DNA from: an uncultured Oscillospiraceae bacterium | Lineage (GTDB): Bacteria; Bacillota; Clostridia; Oscillospirales; Oscillospiraceae | Reading direction: 5' to 3' | Assembly: GCA_904419145.1 (NCBI GenBank) | Contig: CAJFQQ010000008.1 | Coordinates: forward strand, 62,001-126,000 | Length of the DNA: 64,000 nt | Shown here: positions 36,355-44,966 of the stretch, piece after piece | Position numbering within the stretch: the stretch's first letter is position 1 | Layout: each line of letters opens with the position of its first letter | Program-made: the position numbers and the translations under genes | Notes under the pieces: model-generated | What the model saw: only the letters and a program-made list of their open reading frames with translations | Told to the model about the DNA's origin: nothing | The model's database searches: none

Positions 36355-37938
36355 TTACTCCACGCTCAAGGTCTCGGAAAACTCCAGGCCGGGGTTATGC
36401 TTGAGCATGAAATTCATAGCCCAGAGCCCCCCGAAGGCCACCAGATAGCGGCCCTTGAAATCCTCCAGCACCGCAGCGCCGGTGCTGAGGGTCAGATCCT
36501 TCACGTCGCAGGGACAGGCGGTGATCCGCCGCAGGTGCTCATAGGGGAGCCCTGTCATCCGCAGGTCCACGCCGTACTCATTTTTCATCCGGTACTCAAA
36601 CACATCGAACTGCAGCGTGCCCACCACGCCCACAATGACCTCCTCCATGCCGGCCCCGGGGAGCTTGAAGATCTGGATGGCGCCCTCCTGGGCGATCTGC
36701 TCGGTGCCCTTGATAAACTGCTTGCGCTTCATGGTGTCCATGGGGCTGACACGCATGAAGTGCTCCGGCTCAAAGGTGGGGATGCCGGAGTATTTGAATT
36801 TCTTTCCGGGCACGGTGATGGTGTCCCCAATGGAGAAGAGACCGGGATCAAACACGCCAATAATATCCCCGGCGTAGGCCTCCTCCACAATCTCCCGCTC
36901 CGCGGCCATCATCTGCTGGGGCTGGGAGAGGCGCAGCTTCTTGCCGCTCTGCACGTGGCAGTACTCCTTATCCCGCTCGAACTTGCCGGAGCAGATGCGC
37001 ATAAAAGCCAGGCGGTCCCGGTGGGCCTTGTTCATATTGGCCTGGATCTTAAAGACAAAGGCGGAGAAATCCGGGGAAAACACATCCACCTCCCCCTGAT
37101 CCGATGTGCGGGGCAGGGGCGGCGTGGTCATGCGGAGAAACTCCTCCAGGAACGGCTCCACGCCGAAGGTGGTGAGGGCGCTGCCGAAGAACACTGGGGA
37201 GAGGGTGCCGCTGCGGACCGCCTCCAGGTCAAATTCACGGCCGGCCCCCAGCAGCTCCACCTCCTCCCGGAGGTCGGCGGCCTTCTTCTCCCCGATCATG
37301 TCCTCCAGAGCCGGGTCGTCCAGGGCAATCTCGGCGGAGCTGACCTTTTTGCCCCGCTCCTCCGCCTGGAAGAACAGGATGCGCTGCTTTTCCCGGTCAT
37401 AGACCCCCTGAAATTCCTTGCCGGAGCCGATGGGCCAGTTGACGGCGTAGGTGTCAATGCCCAGCTCCCGCTCCACCTCCTCGCACAGGGAGAGAGGGTC
37501 CTTGGTCTCCCGGTCCATCTTGTTGATAAAGGTAAAAATGGGGATGTGCCGCAGGGCGCAGACGTGGAAAAGCTTCCGGGTCTGGGGCTCCACGCCCTTG
37601 GCCCCGTCGATGACCATGACGGCGCTGTCGGCGGCCATCAGGGTGCGGTAGGTGTCCTCGGAGAAATCCTGGTGGCCGGGGGTATCCAGGATATTAATGC
37701 AGTAGCCGCTGTGCTGGAACTGCATGACCGAGGAGGTCACGGAGATGCCGCGCTGCTTCTCGATCTCCATCCAGTCCGAGGTGGCGGCCCGGGCCCGCTT
37801 GCCCTTGACCTCCCCGGCCTGGGCGATGGCCCCGCCGTACAGCAGGAATTTTTCGGTTAAAGTGGTCTTGCCGGCGTCGGGGTGGGAGATGATGGCGAAA
37901 GTCCGCCGCCGGCCAATTTCAGTTCGTAGATCAGACAT
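36355..37938 (-). CDS. prfC: Peptide chain release factor 3
   Basis: RF3 is the GTPase that removes RF1/RF2 from the ribosome after termination. The 527-aa protein shows G1 HPDAGKTT, G3 DTPGHQDFSEDTYR, G4 FINKMDRE and the RF3-specific regions DWMEIEKQRGISVTSSVMQF and DLRMTGLPYEHLRR. All catalytic motifs are canonical. GGAGGAC lies eight bases upstream of the ATG. A diverged copy of its first 17 codons and leader lies 217 bases further upstream (38069-38187). Confidence 0.97.
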   Translation of the reverse strand: MSDLRTEIGRRRTFAIISHPDAGKTTLTEKFLLYGGAIAQAGEVKGKRARAATSDWMEIEKQRGISVTSSVMQFQHSGYCINILDTPGHQDFSEDTYRTLMAADSAVMVIDGAKGVEPQTRKLFHVCALRHIPIFTFINKMDRETKDPLSLCEEVERELGIDTYAVNWPIGSGKEFQGVYDREKQRILFFQAEERGKKVSSAEIALDDPALEDMIGEKKAADLREEVELLGAGREFDLEAVRSGTLSPVFFGSALTTFGVEPFLEEFLRMTTPPLPRTSDQGEVDVFSPDFSAFVFKIQANMNKAHRDRLAFMRICSGKFERDKEYCHVQSGKKLRLSQPQQMMAAEREIVEEAYAGDIIGVFDPGLFSIGDTITVPGKKFKYSGIPTFEPEHFMRVSPMDTMKRKQFIKGTEQIAQEGAIQIFKLPGAGMEEVIVGVVGTLQFDVFEYRMKNEYGVDLRMTGLPYEHLRRITACPCDVKDLTLSTGAAVLEDFKGRYLVAFGGLWAMNFMLKHNPGLEFSETLSVE

Positions 37939-37970
37939 GGAATGTCCTCCAGATATTCAGAGATAGGGCC
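37888..37970 (-). repeat. Direct repeat, copy 1 (authentic prfC 5' end)
   Basis: About 83 bases that recur at 38105-38187 with only about five differences, in the same orientation. Confidence 0.85.
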
Positions 37971-38068
37971 ATCATCGACCCCCGGCGCGAGTGCGCCGTA
38001 CAAGCATTTTTGCCGGAGGCAAAAATCTTGGCAAAGAGGCAATTCACTTGCCCCGGAGCAAAATTAAA

Positions 38069-38155
38069 TCAGGGTTCCCGCAAAAGCGCAAGCTTTTGTG
38101 GGACGATGATGGCAAAGGTCCGCCGCCGGCTAATTTCAGTTCGTAAATCAGACAT
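38069..38155 (-). pseudogene. Truncated duplicate of the prfC start (28 codons)
   Basis: The ATG at 38155 opens MSDLRTEISRRRTFAII, matching the first 17 residues of RF3 with one change (Gly9 to Ser). It then diverges to VPQKLALLREP and stops at 38069. The same GGAGGAC ribosome binding site precedes it. It is a remnant of a local duplication, or less likely a translated leader peptide. Confidence 0.75.
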
Positions 38156-38187
38156 GGAATGTCCTCCAGATATTCAGAGATAGGGGC
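38105..38187 (-). repeat. Direct repeat, copy 2 (duplicate prfC 5' end)
   Basis: The second copy of the 83-base unit, including the leader sequence, the ribosome binding site and the first 17 codons. Confidence 0.85.
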
Positions 38188-38378
38188 CAGGAGCAGCCCC
38201 GGCAGGGGGATACGATACAGAAGCATTATCAGGAAGCATATCCATCCTCATGGCGGCCCCAGGATCCACGCCGCATCCCTCCAGAGAAGGAAGATGTGCA
38301 CCTGCGGCAGGCAAAACGTCCCCTGCGTGTCGGACATAGCGCTCCCCCTCTCCCTTCTACAGTCCGAACCAATGTACC

Positions 38379-38406
38379 ATATTATGGGCATTTTTGCAAG
38401 AATCAA
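38379..38406 (-). promoter_or_regulatory. Candidate promoter for prfC and its leader
   Basis: TTGATT (38401-38406, minus strand), a 16-base spacer and TAATAT (38379-38384). An overlapping alternative uses TTGCAA with TACATT. Confidence 0.45.
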
Positions 38407-38431
38407 TCTGCCCAAAGCGGCAAATGGTATG

Positions 38432-39598
38432 CTATGCCGGGCGGGACAGGATCTCCGTCAGCGCCTCCAAGGCCGCCGCCACGTCCTCCTCTGTGTTCCA
38501 CCAGCCGAAGGAGAACCGGATCGTGCCGGTGGGAAAGGTCCCAAGGGTCCTGTGGGCCGAGGGGGCGCAGTGGAGTCCCACCCGGGTCATGATCCCGTAG
38601 TCCCGGTCCAGCCGGAAGGCCGCCTGGGCCAGGTCCTGGGTCAGGGTCTGGATGGATACCACCCCCGTGCGCCCCTCCCGGCCCCGCCGGCCCAGGATGC
38701 GCACCTGCCCCGCCGCCTCCAGGGGGGCCAGCCCGCAGAGGAACCGCTCTGTCAGATCCAGTTCGTGGCGGAGGATGCCGTCCAGGCCCGTCTCCTTCAG
38801 CCAGAGCAGTCCCGCCCGGAGCCCCAGGATCCCGGGGAGGTTCAGGGTGCCCGGCTCGAAACGGTCCGGGAGAAACGCAGGCACCTCCTCCGTGTGGCTG
38901 AGGCTTCCGGTGCCGCCGGAGAGCAGGGGCTCCAGCTGGGGGACCATGCGCTCCCCCAGCACAAAGCCCCCGGTGCCCTGGGGGCCCAGGAGCCCCTTGT
39001 GTCCGGTAAACGCCAGCGCATCGATGTGCATGGCCTCCATGTCAATGGGGAGGACCCCGGCGGTCTGGGCGCCGTCTACGAGAAAGAGCAGGCCGTGGCG
39101 GCGGCAGAACGCCCCCACCTCCCCGATGGGCAGCACTGTCCCGCAGACGTTGCTGGCGTGGGTCATCACCACCGCCCGGGTGTTCTCCTGCAGGAGCCCC
39201 TCCATCGCATCCAGTAGGAGGCTGCCGTCCGGCGCACAGAGGATACGGGAGAAGGAGACGCCCTGTCGGGTCAGCTGGGTCAGGGGGCGCATCACCGCGT
39301 TGTGCTCCATGGAGGACACCAGCACATGGTCCCCCGGCCGCAGCAGGCCCTTGAGCAGCACATTGAGGCTCTCAGTGACATTCTTGGTAAAAATCACATT
39401 GCGGCAGTCCCCGCCGTGAAACAGGCCGCACAGCAGCTCCCGGGTCTCATAGACCTGCTCCTCCACCGCGTAGGCCCGGCCGTAGCTTCCACGGCCCACG
39501 TTGCTCCCGCTCTCGGTGAGATAGCGGTACACCGCCTCCGCCACAGCCCTTGGCTTTGGAAATGTGGTGCTCCCGTTATCCAGATAGATCTGCTTCAT
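38432..39598 (-). CDS. NifS-like class V aminotransferase / cysteine desulfurase family protein
   Basis: A 388-aa PLP enzyme starting MKQIYLDNGSTTFPKPRAVA. It has SSMEHNAVMRPL, the cofactor Asp in FLVDGAQTAGVLPID, the Schiff-base lysine in ALAFTGHKGLLGPQGTGG and the substrate Cys/Arg region GLHCAPSAHRTLGTFPTGTI. This fits the cysteine desulfurase subfamily found in Clostridia and Enterococcus (am_tr_V, EF2568 type). Sulfur or selenium transfer is likely. A strong terminator (39680-39720) and its own promoter separate it from the RuBisCO-like operon upstream, so it is not part of that unit. Confidence 0.88.
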   Translation of the reverse strand: MKQIYLDNGSTTFPKPRAVAEAVYRYLTESGSNVGRGSYGRAYAVEEQVYETRELLCGLFHGGDCRNVIFTKNVTESLNVLLKGLLRPGDHVLVSSMEHNAVMRPLTQLTRQGVSFSRILCAPDGSLLLDAMEGLLQENTRAVVMTHASNVCGTVLPIGEVGAFCRRHGLLFLVDGAQTAGVLPIDMEAMHIDALAFTGHKGLLGPQGTGGFVLGERMVPQLEPLLSGGTGSLSHTEEVPAFLPDRFEPGTLNLPGILGLRAGLLWLKETGLDGILRHELDLTERFLCGLAPLEAAGQVRILGRRGREGRTGVVSIQTLTQDLAQAAFRLDRDYGIMTRVGLHCAPSAHRTLGTFPTGTIRFSFGWWNTEEDVAAALEALTEILSRPA

Positions 39599-39631
39599 TG
39601 TGCTTTACGCACCTCCCGGCCAGTTTGAACC

Positions 39632-39660
39632 AGCATATCACAGTTTTTATTCCCCGGCAA
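39632..39660 (-). promoter_or_regulatory. Promoter of the NifS-like gene
   Basis: TTGCCG (39655-39660, minus strand), a 17-base spacer and TATGCT (39632-39637) with an extended -10 TG. Confidence 0.55.
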
Positions 39661-39676
39661 CGGGATCTTTGTGCAG

Positions 39677-39720
39677 GCAAAAGCCGGGAATGGCATACAT
39701 CTGCAGCCATTCCCGGCTTT
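39677..39720 (-). terminator. Terminator of the RuBisCO-like operon
   Basis: AAGCCGGGAATGGC and GCCATTCCCGGCTT arms (about 39680-39694 and 39706-39720) form a perfect 15-bp stem. On the minus strand TTTTGCC follows. Confidence 0.75.
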
Positions 39721-39737
39721 CGCGCGTCTTATCCTGC

Positions 39738-40376
39738 TTAAAAGGCAAGGCTGTTCCGAACAGCTTCTATCACATCGAAAAACGTATCATACTGCAGGAA
39801 CTGCCGTCCCATCTTTTGAAGATAGGCAGCCAGCACATCCCTGGCAAAGATGGTGTCTACCGCCAGGCTCATCTTCATATCGGTAAAGCTGTCGCCGATG
39901 CCGATGGCATGCCGGTAGTCATAAAGCGCCATCACATCGGTCTTTTTCAGGAGCTCGTTGCCGTCGTCATAGGGGGAGAGCAGCTTCATCCCCGGCCCGC
40001 TGGTGTCCAGATCCACGGCGTGGACCCCCAGGAGCCGGCCGCGCCAGGGGGACAGCCGCAGCTCCACGAACTGCCGCACGCCGCCGGAGATGACCACCAC
40101 CGGGATTTTGCGCTTGTCCATCTCATCTAAAAATTCCGGAAATCCCGGCCGCAGCGCCACGCCCTTCACATAGTCCAGCATCCGCTCCAGGCGGCTGGAC
40201 GGCGCGCCGTCAAAGGCGTAGCGCACCACCTGGCTGAGGGTCATCTCCCCGCGCACCAGCTTCCCCTTGACGCTGTGGAACTCCTCGGGGGAGGCAAACA
40301 GGCGGATGGCCCCCTCCAGGGTGTCCTCCATGGTGATGGTGCCGTCAAAGTCCACAAAGGCAATGGTATCGTACAT
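39738..40376 (-). CDS. MtnX-like HAD-family phosphatase
   Basis: A 212-aa HAD-IB phosphatase: motif I FVDFDGTITMEDT (nucleophile Asp9), motif II VVISGGVRQF, motif III lysine near MKLLSPYDD, motif IV AIGIGDSFTDMKMSLAVD. The length and motifs match the MtnX group, which removes phosphate from the enol product of the RuBisCO-like enolase in Bacillus methionine salvage. Here it lies directly after a RuBisCO-like gene (21 bases apart), so it very likely acts on that enzyme's product. GGAGGCGGG precedes the ATG. Confidence 0.85.
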   Translation of the reverse strand: MYDTIAFVDFDGTITMEDTLEGAIRLFASPEEFHSVKGKLVRGEMTLSQVVRYAFDGAPSSRLERMLDYVKGVALRPGFPEFLDEMDKRKIPVVVISGGVRQFVELRLSPWRGRLLGVHAVDLDTSGPGMKLLSPYDDGNELLKKTDVMALYDYRHAIGIGDSFTDMKMSLAVDTIFARDVLAAYLQKMGRQFLQYDTFFDVIEAVRNSLAF

Positions 40377-40397
40377 CCGTCCCGCCTCCTCTGCCGA

Positions 40398-41714
40398 TCA
40401 GTTCATCAGATCGAAGTTCTTCTTCAGATCCGGGTTCAGGTAGGCCAGCATCCGGCCCAGCTCCGCGTGGTCCTTGGCGTACTCCACCACGGGGATGCCC
40501 TGCATGGCTGCGTCAATAGCCTGGCGCATGCTCTTGGCCCCGGCCTCGCTGCCGTCGGGATGGCCGTGGACGCCGCCGCCGGCGGCCAGCATCACATCGG
40601 TCCCCACAGCCTTGATGATCTTCTCCACCGCCAGCTGCGTGGTGCCGCCGGAGCAGGCGTACATCATGGGTTTGATGTTCCACCAGGGCTGGGTGAAGAA
40701 CTTGAAGCAGCGGTAGAACACCTTATAGGACACGGGGAACTTGCCGAAGGGGTGGCCGTTGATCTGGAAATCGCCGCCGGCCAGCCGGGTGATCTTGCCG
40801 ATGAGCAGAGGGGCGGAGATGCCGGTATAGGTGGAGGCGGCCATGGTGCCGGCGAAGTTCACGTGGGCCAGGATGGGCACATTGATGTTGGGGTCCTCCG
40901 CGAGCATTTTCAGGGTATCAAAGCCGGTGGTGTAGACATTCACCATCAGGCAGTTGTTGCCGTACTCCAGGGCACGGTAGGCGTTGTCCCGGACCTTCTC
41001 GGTGCTGTCGGAGATATTCACGGCATAGAGGCTGTGCTCCCCGGTCTCCTCATAGACCCGCTTCTCGGCGGCCATGAACTTGGTGACCCGCTCCTTCAGC
41101 GGGCAGAAGGGCCCGTCGGCCAGCATCAGCTCGTCGTCCTTGATGACGTCCACGCCGCCCTTGCAGGCGTGGTAGAAGAGGTCGGCCCCCTCGTCCGGCG
41201 TCCAGCCGATGTTGGGCTTGATCATGGCGTTGAGCAGGGGACGGTCGGGCACGCCCAGCACCTTCCGCAGGCCCTCCACGCCGAATTTTGGCCCCTGGAA
41301 CTGGGCGATCATCTTCTTGGGGAAGGCCACGTCGATGAGGCGGATCATGCCGGAGGCGGAGATATTGCCGAACAGGATCGTCATCAGGGAGGACATACTG
41401 TGAGAGAAGTTCTCCATGGGGTAGGCCACCTGGATGATGTACATGGGCGGCTCGTCGGACTGGTAGTCACAGCCGATGTCCGGCACCTCGTAGAGCGCCA
41501 CCAGCTTGGAGCCGAAGCGGCGGGTCTTTTCCATGGAATCCGCCCCCACCTTGATCCAGGTACCGGTGGTCTGCTCGTCGGCAATGGCCATGGCCAGCTT
41601 CTCGATGTTGCTGGTTTTCACCTTGGCCTGGTAGGTGGCGATCACATAGTCATTATCAAAGGCCACTTCCGGGAATGCGTAGGTCAGATTTTCTTCGTCC
41701 AATTTACGAATCAT
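40398..41714 (-). CDS. RuBisCO-like protein (form IV RLP)
   Basis: A 438-aa homologue of the RuBisCO large chain; the N-terminal domain contains NDYVIATYQ. In the barrel, by eye alignment, the strand-1 lysine is kept as IKPNIG (Lys166; the second Lys of RuBisCO's KPK is Asn). The carbamylated Lys and metal ligands are intact as GGVDVIKDDE (Lys192, Asp194, Glu195). His284 in ILAHVNFAG, the phosphate-binding YACSGGTT (Ser355) and AAGGGVHGHP are kept. The loop region after GGDF reads QINGHPFGKF and lacks RuBisCO's HxH and GKLEG. It should enolise, isomerise or decarboxylate a phosphorylated keto compound and not fix CO2. The reaction is unknown. Confidence 0.92.
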   Translation of the reverse strand: MIRKLDEENLTYAFPEVAFDNDYVIATYQAKVKTSNIEKLAMAIADEQTTGTWIKVGADSMEKTRRFGSKLVALYEVPDIGCDYQSDEPPMYIIQVAYPMENFSHSMSSLMTILFGNISASGMIRLIDVAFPKKMIAQFQGPKFGVEGLRKVLGVPDRPLLNAMIKPNIGWTPDEGADLFYHACKGGVDVIKDDELMLADGPFCPLKERVTKFMAAEKRVYEETGEHSLYAVNISDSTEKVRDNAYRALEYGNNCLMVNVYTTGFDTLKMLAEDPNINVPILAHVNFAGTMAASTYTGISAPLLIGKITRLAGGDFQINGHPFGKFPVSYKVFYRCFKFFTQPWWNIKPMMYACSGGTTQLAVEKIIKAVGTDVMLAAGGGVHGHPDGSEAGAKSMRQAIDAAMQGIPVVEYAKDHAELGRMLAYLNPDLKKNFDLMN

Positions 41715-41734
41715 TGGGATTCCTCCTTTTTGCG

Positions 41735-43183
41735 TCAGCGCTCCACATTGGAAAAGACTTCTTCAAAGGCGGACAGCGTCTGGGCGATGGTCTCGTCGTT
41801 GTCTGCCATGCTGGTATAGATGCGGCTGCCCGCCAGGGTGATGACGCCGTTGGCGGTGAGGGCCGCGCCGAACTCCTCGATATATTTCTGGCGCTCCGGG
41901 ATCTTGGTGAAGATATCCGGGTCAGAGGCGTCCAGATACATCACGCCGGACACCTCGAAGTGGACAATGGAGCCGGTGTTCCAGGTGACGAAGGGCAGGT
42001 CATATTGGTCGATCAGCTTCTGGATGCCCGCGCAGAGCTTGTCGCCGTTCTCGCCGGCCTTCACCGCCGCGTCCTGACGGACGATCTCGTCAATGGCGAA
42101 GTAGCCCGCCGCGCAGCTCAGGGGATTGGCGGTGAGGGTGCCGCCCACATAGGCCTTCTTCTTTCCGGCCTTGACGCCGGCCGCCACGCAGGACATGATG
42201 TCCGCCCGGCCGCCCACGCCGCCGGCCATGGGATAGCCGCCGGCCACGATCTTGCCGAATACAGTGAGGTCCGGCTTCACATCGAAGAACCCCTGGGCGC
42301 CGCCGGGGCCCACCCGGAAGGCGGTGACCACCTCGTCGAAGATCAGCAGCGCGTCAAACTCGTCGCACAGGGCGCGGACCTTGGCGGCAAAGTCCAGGGC
42401 CACCGGCCGGGTGCCGCTCTCGGGGCCGAAGGGCTCGATCACCACCGCGGCGGTGCCGCCGTGCTTCTCGTTCTCCTCCAAAATCTTCCGCAGGCCCTCC
42501 ACATCGCCGGGGAAGAACTCGCTGGTATTGGCGCTGACCTCCTTGGGGATCCCGTGGGCCTCAAAGGTCTTGGTATAGGGGATGTGGAGGGAGTAGACCA
42601 GCTGGTCGCTCCAGCCGTGGTAGGCGCCGCCCACCTTGACGATGCGCTGCTTTCCGGTGTAGGTCCGGGCGATGCGGATGGCGACCATATCCGCCTCCGT
42701 GCCGCTGGCGAGACAGCGGTACAGCTCCACCCAGGGCATGCACTCGTGGATCTTCTCCGCCAGCTTCATCTCATAGGGGTGGAACAGGCCCGTCACCGGG
42801 CCGGACTCCTTCACCACCTCCCACACCTTCTGGTTTACCGGCTCGTAGTTGCTGCCCAGCAGGGTAGGGCCGCCGGCCTGGAGATAGTCCACGTATCGGT
42901 TGCCGTCGATGTCATAGAGGTAAGCGCCCTCGGCCTTGGTGATCACCAGGGGGAAGGGATAGTTGAAGGCCAGGTTGTGCTGCACGCCGCCGGGGATGAC
43001 CTTTTTTGCCTCCTCGATCATGGCGCGGGAGCCCTTGCACTTCTCGTCAAAGTAGGCCAGGTACTGTTTCATGGCCTCGGGTTTGATGTGGTGGAGCGGT
43101 TCCTTTACCAGCCGGTCCATCTTCTCATAGATGGCCTTGTCGTCCGGCCAGTGGGAAATTCCATAGTGTTCCTTCATCAGCAT
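41735..43183 (-). CDS. Class III PLP aminotransferase (glutamate-1-semialdehyde aminomutase-like)
   Basis: A 482-aa fold-type I PLP enzyme: VIPGGVQHNLAFNYPFPLVI then YLYDIDGNRYVDYLQAGGPT, the cofactor segment SGTEADMVAIRIAR, KVGGAYHGWSD, cofactor Asp in LLIFDEVVTAFRVGPGG, Schiff-base lysine in TVFGKIVAGGYPMAGGVGG and the phosphate loop in YVGGTLTANPLSCAAG. No heme genes adjoin it and it is longer than HemL, so heme synthesis is unlikely. As second gene of the RuBisCO-like operon it may aminate or deaminate an aldehyde or keto intermediate. AGGAGG is nine bases before the ATG. Confidence 0.9.
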   Translation of the reverse strand: MLMKEHYGISHWPDDKAIYEKMDRLVKEPLHHIKPEAMKQYLAYFDEKCKGSRAMIEEAKKVIPGGVQHNLAFNYPFPLVITKAEGAYLYDIDGNRYVDYLQAGGPTLLGSNYEPVNQKVWEVVKESGPVTGLFHPYEMKLAEKIHECMPWVELYRCLASGTEADMVAIRIARTYTGKQRIVKVGGAYHGWSDQLVYSLHIPYTKTFEAHGIPKEVSANTSEFFPGDVEGLRKILEENEKHGGTAAVVIEPFGPESGTRPVALDFAAKVRALCDEFDALLIFDEVVTAFRVGPGGAQGFFDVKPDLTVFGKIVAGGYPMAGGVGGRADIMSCVAAGVKAGKKKAYVGGTLTANPLSCAAGYFAIDEIVRQDAAVKAGENGDKLCAGIQKLIDQYDLPFVTWNTGSIVHFEVSGVMYLDASDPDIFTKIPERQKYIEEFGAALTANGVITLAGSRIYTSMADNDETIAQTLSAFEEVFSNVER

Positions 43184-43231
43184 ACGATTAGCCTCCTATC
43201 TGTTATCATACCGTGCTGCCAGCCCAGGCTG

Positions 43232-44770
43232 TCAGCCGTTGAGGGCGGCAAAGGACTTCTTGTTGTCCTTGTACAAATTCTTGAATACCGGCAGGATCTT
43301 GTCGTAGACCGCCGTATTTTCCGGCCGGGGCTGATAGACGGCTTTGACCTGGATGATCTTGCGGATCTCCTTGATATCCTTCAGCATCCCGAAGCTCACC
43401 GCCAGCAGCGCTGCGGCCCCCATGGCGCCCACCTGGCGGGTGTTCTCGATGGTCTCCACCTCCCGGCCCAGCACATCCGCCATCACCTGACAGATATAGG
43501 GCGAGATGGCGCTGCCGCCGGCAAAGCGGACCACCGGACGGGTCTGGAACGCCCCCTCCGTGCACTCCAGCAGCCAGCGCATGTGCATGCAGACCCCCTC
43601 GATGACCGCCTTCATCAGATCGCTTCCATGGGTGGTGATGTCCAGATTGAAGAATACGCCCCGTGAGTTGGCGTCGTCAAAGGGGCAGCGGTTGCCGTGC
43701 ATCCAGGGGGAGAATATCACGCCGTTGGCGCCGGCGGGGGTGTCCTTGATGTACTCGATCATATCGTCGTAGTCCATCCCCATCCGGTCAATCCGGTCCT
43801 TGACCCACTCCATGCACTTGCCGCTGGTCTCCACCTCGGCGATGTAGTTATAGGTGGTGGGGTCCGCCCCCACCAGGGCGCCGATCAGATTCCCCAGATC
43901 CAGATGGAGCTTTCCCACGGTGGTGGCTACCCAGCCGGAGGTGCCGGAGTATACCAGGACGTCCCCCAGCTCCACGCAGCCAGCGCCTACCGAGCAGAGG
44001 CTGACGTCGCTGCCGCCGGCGAACACCGGCGTTCCCGCCGCCAATCCCAGCTCCTCTGCGGGCAGCGGCAGCAGGGTCCCCACCTGGTCGGTGGAGTCGC
44101 ACAGCTCCGGCAGATGCTCCATGTTGATCTCCAGCATCCGGCACAGCGTTTTGCTCCAGCAGCCCTTTTTCACGTCGTAGAGGAAGGTGCCGTTGGCGTC
44201 GTCCCGGCTGGCCTTCATGACGCCGGTAGCCCGGCAGGTCAAGTATTCCTTGGCGTCCAGCCATTTGTAGGTTTTCTGGAAGATCTCCGGCTCATTATCC
44301 CGGACCCACAGGTATTTCCAGGCCGGGTCCTTGGCGCTCCCGGACACAGCGCCGGTAATTTTCAAATACTTGAGAACCTTGATGACATCCAGGCCCTCCA
44401 CCTTGATGCCCGTATTCATATAGCGCTTGAACTGGGCATCGGCGCGGGCGTCCATACAGCTCATAGCCCTGCGCAGGGGCCGGCCGGCCTGATCCACCAG
44501 CACCACCGTCTGAAACTGGGAGCAGAAGGTAATTCCCCGTATCTCTTCTCTGGCAGTGCCTGTTCTCTCCAGCAGCCGTCTGGTGCTCCGGGCCATGGCA
44601 TCCCACCAGTCGGCGGCATCCTGCTCCACGCCGCCGTTGTCCAACACATGGAGCGCATAGTGCTCCACTTCTCCGGCCAGGTACTGTACGCTCTCCTCGG
44701 CGGAGATACTGAACAGGCAGGTTTTCAGCCCTGTTGTCCCAACATCGTAAGCAATCACCTTTACCGACAT
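43232..44770 (-). CDS. FGGY-family carbohydrate kinase
   Basis: A 512-aa kinase of the xylulokinase/glycerokinase family. The phosphate-1 motif is IAYDVGTTGLKTCLF, ITFCSQFQTVVLVD and WLDAKEYLTCRATG are sugar-domain segments, VLVYSGTSGWVATTVG is phosphate-2, and RFAGGSAISPYICQVMADVL is the adenosine motif. It phosphorylates a sugar, polyol or sugar-like compound. It is the first gene of the RuBisCO-like operon and so probably makes the phosphorylated substrate used downstream. Substrate residues do not point clearly to xylulose or glycerol. Confidence 0.92.
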   Translation of the reverse strand: MSVKVIAYDVGTTGLKTCLFSISAEESVQYLAGEVEHYALHVLDNGGVEQDAADWWDAMARSTRRLLERTGTAREEIRGITFCSQFQTVVLVDQAGRPLRRAMSCMDARADAQFKRYMNTGIKVEGLDVIKVLKYLKITGAVSGSAKDPAWKYLWVRDNEPEIFQKTYKWLDAKEYLTCRATGVMKASRDDANGTFLYDVKKGCWSKTLCRMLEINMEHLPELCDSTDQVGTLLPLPAEELGLAAGTPVFAGGSDVSLCSVGAGCVELGDVLVYSGTSGWVATTVGKLHLDLGNLIGALVGADPTTYNYIAEVETSGKCMEWVKDRIDRMGMDYDDMIEYIKDTPAGANGVIFSPWMHGNRCPFDDANSRGVFFNLDITTHGSDLMKAVIEGVCMHMRWLLECTEGAFQTRPVVRFAGGSAISPYICQVMADVLGREVETIENTRQVGAMGAAALLAVSFGMLKDIKEIRKIIQVKAVYQPRPENTAVYDKILPVFKNLYKDNKKSFAALNG

Positions 44771-44829
44771 GGCATCTGTTCCCCCTCCGTTGTTTAGATT
44801 GTGACTGCGGGTATGGGTTTCTGAAAATT

Positions 44830-44858
44830 ATTGTACTCAATTCTAATTTTGTAGTCAA
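44830..44858 (-). promoter_or_regulatory. Promoter of the FGGY kinase / RuBisCO-like operon
   Basis: TTGACT (44853-44858, minus strand), a 17-base spacer and TACAAT (44830-44835), 60 bases upstream of the kinase start. No operator or riboswitch is recognisable around it. Confidence 0.7.
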
Positions 44859-44966
44859 GTTAAATAATCTTTCTTCCAACAAAGCAGGTGACAAATTTTT
44901 ACCTTTGTTTTTGTAATGTTCTACAAGCCTCTCATGGCACCTGCCATTGGTGCAACACTCCTTCTC

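Larger units (their letters stand above)
37939..38431. other. Hairpin-rich 493-bp leader/intergenic region of prfC
   Basis: No full gene lies here. It holds the duplicated prfC 5' end (see 38069-38187) and several hairpins, including TTTTTGCC-GGA-GGCAAAAA (about 38006-38024) and CAAAAGC-GCAA-GCTTTTG (about 38081-38098). The probable prfC promoter is at 38379-38406, which would give a leader of over 400 bases. Confidence 0.6.

Noticed and set aside
38432..39598. NifS-like gene as fifth member of the RuBisCO-like operon
   Set aside because: A perfect 15-bp terminator stem and a separate promoter lie between it and the phosphatase gene.
40398..41714. True CO2-fixing RuBisCO
   Set aside because: The HxH and GKLEG loop residues and the second lysine of KPK are missing, and no phosphoribulokinase or small subunit lies nearby. 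Form IV (RLP) fits better.
41735..43183. HemL (glutamate-1-semialdehyde aminomutase) for heme synthesis
   Set aside because: The protein is about 50 residues longer than HemL and no other tetrapyrrole gene is nearby; the operon context is sugar-phosphate chemistry.
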